6,250 bases of DNA from Microcaldota archaeon. Its GTDB lineage: Archaea; Micrarchaeota; Micrarchaeia; Micrarchaeales; Micrarchaeaceae. Shown in pieces: positions 5,089 through 6,250 of the stretch. Position numbers and translations under genes: made by a program. The notes under the pieces were generated by a model. It worked only from the letters and a program-made list of their open reading frames with translations, ran no database searches and was not told the DNA's origin. The DNA lies in NCBI GenBank assembly GCA_021812025.1, contig JAKAPD010000033.1, forward strand, positions 1 through 6,250, in the 5' to 3' direction. Within the stretch, counting starts at the first letter, position 1; each line of letters opens with the position of its first letter.

Positions 5089-5583
5089 ATGCCGGGCGCC
5101 TGGGACAGAGGAAAAGCACAGTCGGGGCTCGAATACCTTATGAACTACGGCTGGGCTGTGCTGATGATAGTAATAGTGCTCGGCATACTTTACGCGATAG
5201 GCATTCTCAACTTCAGCAACATAACACAGCAGGCGTGCACGCCTGCTACTGGCTTCTCGTGCACGAATCTGACGCTTAACACTTCGGGATATCTTGCGGC
5301 TACGGTCGGCACTTCCATAGGCTCTTTGTCAATCACCGGCACGGGCTGCTCGAACAGCACCAATGCTCCGCCGTCAAACACATTCGTCAATCAGAGTCCT
5401 ACTGTGCCGCTTGTGCAGGGATCGCAAGTGGTGCTCGTCTTCAAGTGCCCGGTATTCCTGAGCCAGATAGGCGCCCCGTTCCAGGGCACGATATGGCTAA
5501 AGTACAACCAGACTACTGAGAATTCGCTGGTGTCTACGGTGGGCGCGATATCGCTGACCGAATCGACATCGAACAAGGTGTGA
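5089..5583 (+). CDS. Pilin-like surface protein 1, class III signal peptide
   Basis: This 164-residue protein begins with a short charged leader MPGAWDRGKA, then Q11-S-G-L-E-Y and a hydrophobic helix of about 20 residues (22-41). Cleavage by an archaeal prepilin peptidase between A10 and Q11 would leave E15 at +5, the type IV pilin rule. The helix would anchor subunits in the membrane and form the filament core. The ectodomain is Ser/Thr/Asn-rich with four cysteines (50, 58, 87, 120), probably two disulphides, and at least six N-x-S/T sequons (for example N44, N60, N64, N140), so it may be glycosylated. It resembles the next gene in the blocks CTPATG, TGTGCS and KCP/TCP, and in a closing beta segment IWLKYN. 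Its stop overlaps the possible GTG start of the next gene, indicating an operon. Confidence 0.85.
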   Translation: MPGAWDRGKAQSGLEYLMNYGWAVLMIVIVLGILYAIGILNFSNITQQACTPATGFSCTNLTLNTSGYLAATVGTSIGSLSITGTGCSNSTNAPPSNTFVNQSPTVPLVQGSQVVLVFKCPVFLSQIGAPFQGTIWLKYNQTTENSLVSTVGAISLTESTSNKV

Positions 5584-5585
5584 TT

Positions 5586-6059
5586 ATGTTTGGGCAACCT
5601 GCGCTAGAGTTCCTTATGACATACGGCTGGGCTGTGCTCGTCATCGTGATAGTCCTAGTACTCCTTTATGCTTCCGGAATCATCAATTTCCATGGAGCGG
5701 CAAACGGCTGCACACCTGCTACGGGCTACATCTGCAAGAACGCGGTGTTGACTACAAATAGTCTGCTGAACGCCACTATAGGGATCCCACTGAGCCTTAT
5801 AACTGTTACCGGTACTGGCTGCTCTTCAAACCAGTCGGCACCGGCAACTTTCAACAGTCCGTTTGTAGTAGGCAGCGGAAGTGCAAGGAACTCGCTCCAG
5901 ATATCTGCAGGGCAGGAAGTGTCGCTCTCGTTCACATGCCCGCTTGTCATCACAGGGGTAGGAATCCCGTTCTCCGGTTCTCTGTGGCTTAGATACAACA
6001 CATCCACAACAAACGGAATAATCTCGGAAATCGGAACCGTTTCCATAATGCAGAGCTGA
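5586..6059 (+). CDS. Pilin-like surface protein 2, class III signal peptide
   Basis: From ATG 5586 the protein is 157 residues with a minimal leader MFG, then Q4-P-A-L-E8-FLMTYGWAV and a hydrophobic helix to about residue 33. Cleavage at G3|Q4 puts E8 at +5. The more upstream GTG at 5580, overlapping the previous TGA, would only add Met-Ile to the leader. I prefer 5586 because three-residue leaders ending in Gly are usual for this signal class. The ectodomain is a paralogue of pilin 1: cysteines at 42, 50, 79 and 118 keep nearly the same spacing, and CTPATG, TGTGCS, TCP and LWLRYN align. Several N-x-S/T sequons occur (N62AT, N82QS, N138TS). It is probably co-transcribed with pilin 1, and the two may be major and minor subunits or variants. 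Confidence 0.85.
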   Translation: MFGQPALEFLMTYGWAVLVIVIVLVLLYASGIINFHGAANGCTPATGYICKNAVLTTNSLLNATIGIPLSLITVTGTGCSSNQSAPATFNSPFVVGSGSARNSLQISAGQEVSLSFTCPLVITGVGIPFSGSLWLRYNTSTTNGIISEIGTVSIMQS

Positions 6060-6075
6060 AAGTTTTCAAGAATCT

Positions 6076-6089
6076 TTTTATATATATAT
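6076..6089 (+). promoter_or_regulatory. TATA box of the third pilin-like gene
   Basis: The TTTTTATATATATAT stretch lies about 35 bases before ATG 6119, and GTGATC (6111-6116) forms a Shine-Dalgarno-like site close to the start. Its position right after the pilin 2 stop (6059) suggests the third pilin has its own transcript. The T-rich sequence at 6063-6079 could also end the pilin 1-2 transcript. Confidence 0.6.
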
Positions 6090-6118
6090 TATTGTAGTAT
6101 TAATGTAGACGTGATCGA

Positions 6119-6250
6119 ATGTTGAACAAGAAGGCGCAGTCTGGGCTTGAATACATGATGAACTACGGATGGGCTGTGGTCGTCGTAACAATCACATTGG
6201 TAATATTATTTAATCTGGGGTTCTTCAACTACTCCAATTTCAGCACAACC
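6119..6250 (+). CDS. Pilin-like protein 3, 5' part only, cut by window end
   Basis: ATG 6119 opens a frame of 44 codons that continues past the window. It reads MLNKKA, then Q7-S-G-L-E11-YMMNYGWAV, then a hydrophobic helix (VVVVTITLVILFNLGFF), then the start of a Ser/Thr/Asn-rich ectodomain. Cleavage A6|Q7 puts E11 at +5. The QSGLEY-x-MNYGWAV signal is closer to pilin 1 than to pilin 2. GTGATC just upstream and a TATA box about 35 bases away support the start. The ectodomain cannot be judged, so whether it shares the four cysteines is unknown. Confidence 0.8.
   Translation, partial: MLNKKAQSGLEYMMNYGWAVVVVTITLVILFNLGFFNYSNFSTT

Noticed and set aside
1..6250. CRISPR array or insertion sequence
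   Set aside because: No regularly spaced short repeats, transposase motifs or terminal inverted repeats were seen; the only long direct repeat is the tRNA pair.

Overview
The window looks like a piece of archaeal chromosome. The evidence is TATA-type promoters a short distance upstream of start codons (leaderless or nearly so), GTGAT-type Shine-Dalgarno sites, a Dph6-type diphthamide synthesis enzyme, a tRNA gene with no encoded CCA, and pilin precursors with class III signal peptides of the form (G/A)|Q-x-x-x-E-(Y/F)-L-M-x-Y-G-W-A. The last signature, with a compact gene layout and a tiny basic peptide gene, reminds me of DPANN archaea such as Micrarchaeota or Diapherotrites. That placement is inference.

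Layout. (1) Bases 1-2202 hold three tightly packed plus-strand genes: a class I SAM methyltransferase, a Dph6-type PP-loop ATPase whose start overlaps the methyltransferase stop as ATGA, and a ten-helix EamA/DMT transporter a few bases further on. They are probably one operon. (2) Bases 2241-3158 carry, behind their own TATA box, a radical SAM enzyme that is clearly a viperin homologue (prokaryotic viperin, pVip), an antiviral enzyme making 3'-deoxy-3',4'-didehydro-nucleotides. (3) Bases 3224-4137 are the most unusual part. An intact tRNA-Val(TAC) gene is followed after only 11 bases by a single 261-residue HExxH-type putative metalloprotein gene. Directly after that gene lies a second copy of the tRNA 3' half, 30 bp identical. 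This is the attL/attR geometry of an element integrated in a tRNA gene, but the element is only about 842 bp, holds one gene and has no integrase. (4) Bases 4265-4330 encode a 21-residue, very basic peptide (possibly ribosomal L41-like). It converges on an AlkA-type DNA glycosylase on the minus strand (4375-5028), with a perfect hairpin between them. (5) From 5089 to the window end are three consecutive plus-strand pilin-like genes. The first two share a four-cysteine ectodomain pattern; the third runs off the edge.

How the parts relate. The viperin and the tRNA-borne cassette are adjacent, so the tRNA-Val neighbourhood may be an accessory/defence hotspot. The viperin itself lies outside the visible repeats. 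The cassette gene has no visible promoter and is placed to be co-transcribed with the tRNA. The methyltransferase-Dph6-transporter operon, the glycosylase and the pilins look like ordinary chromosomal genes.
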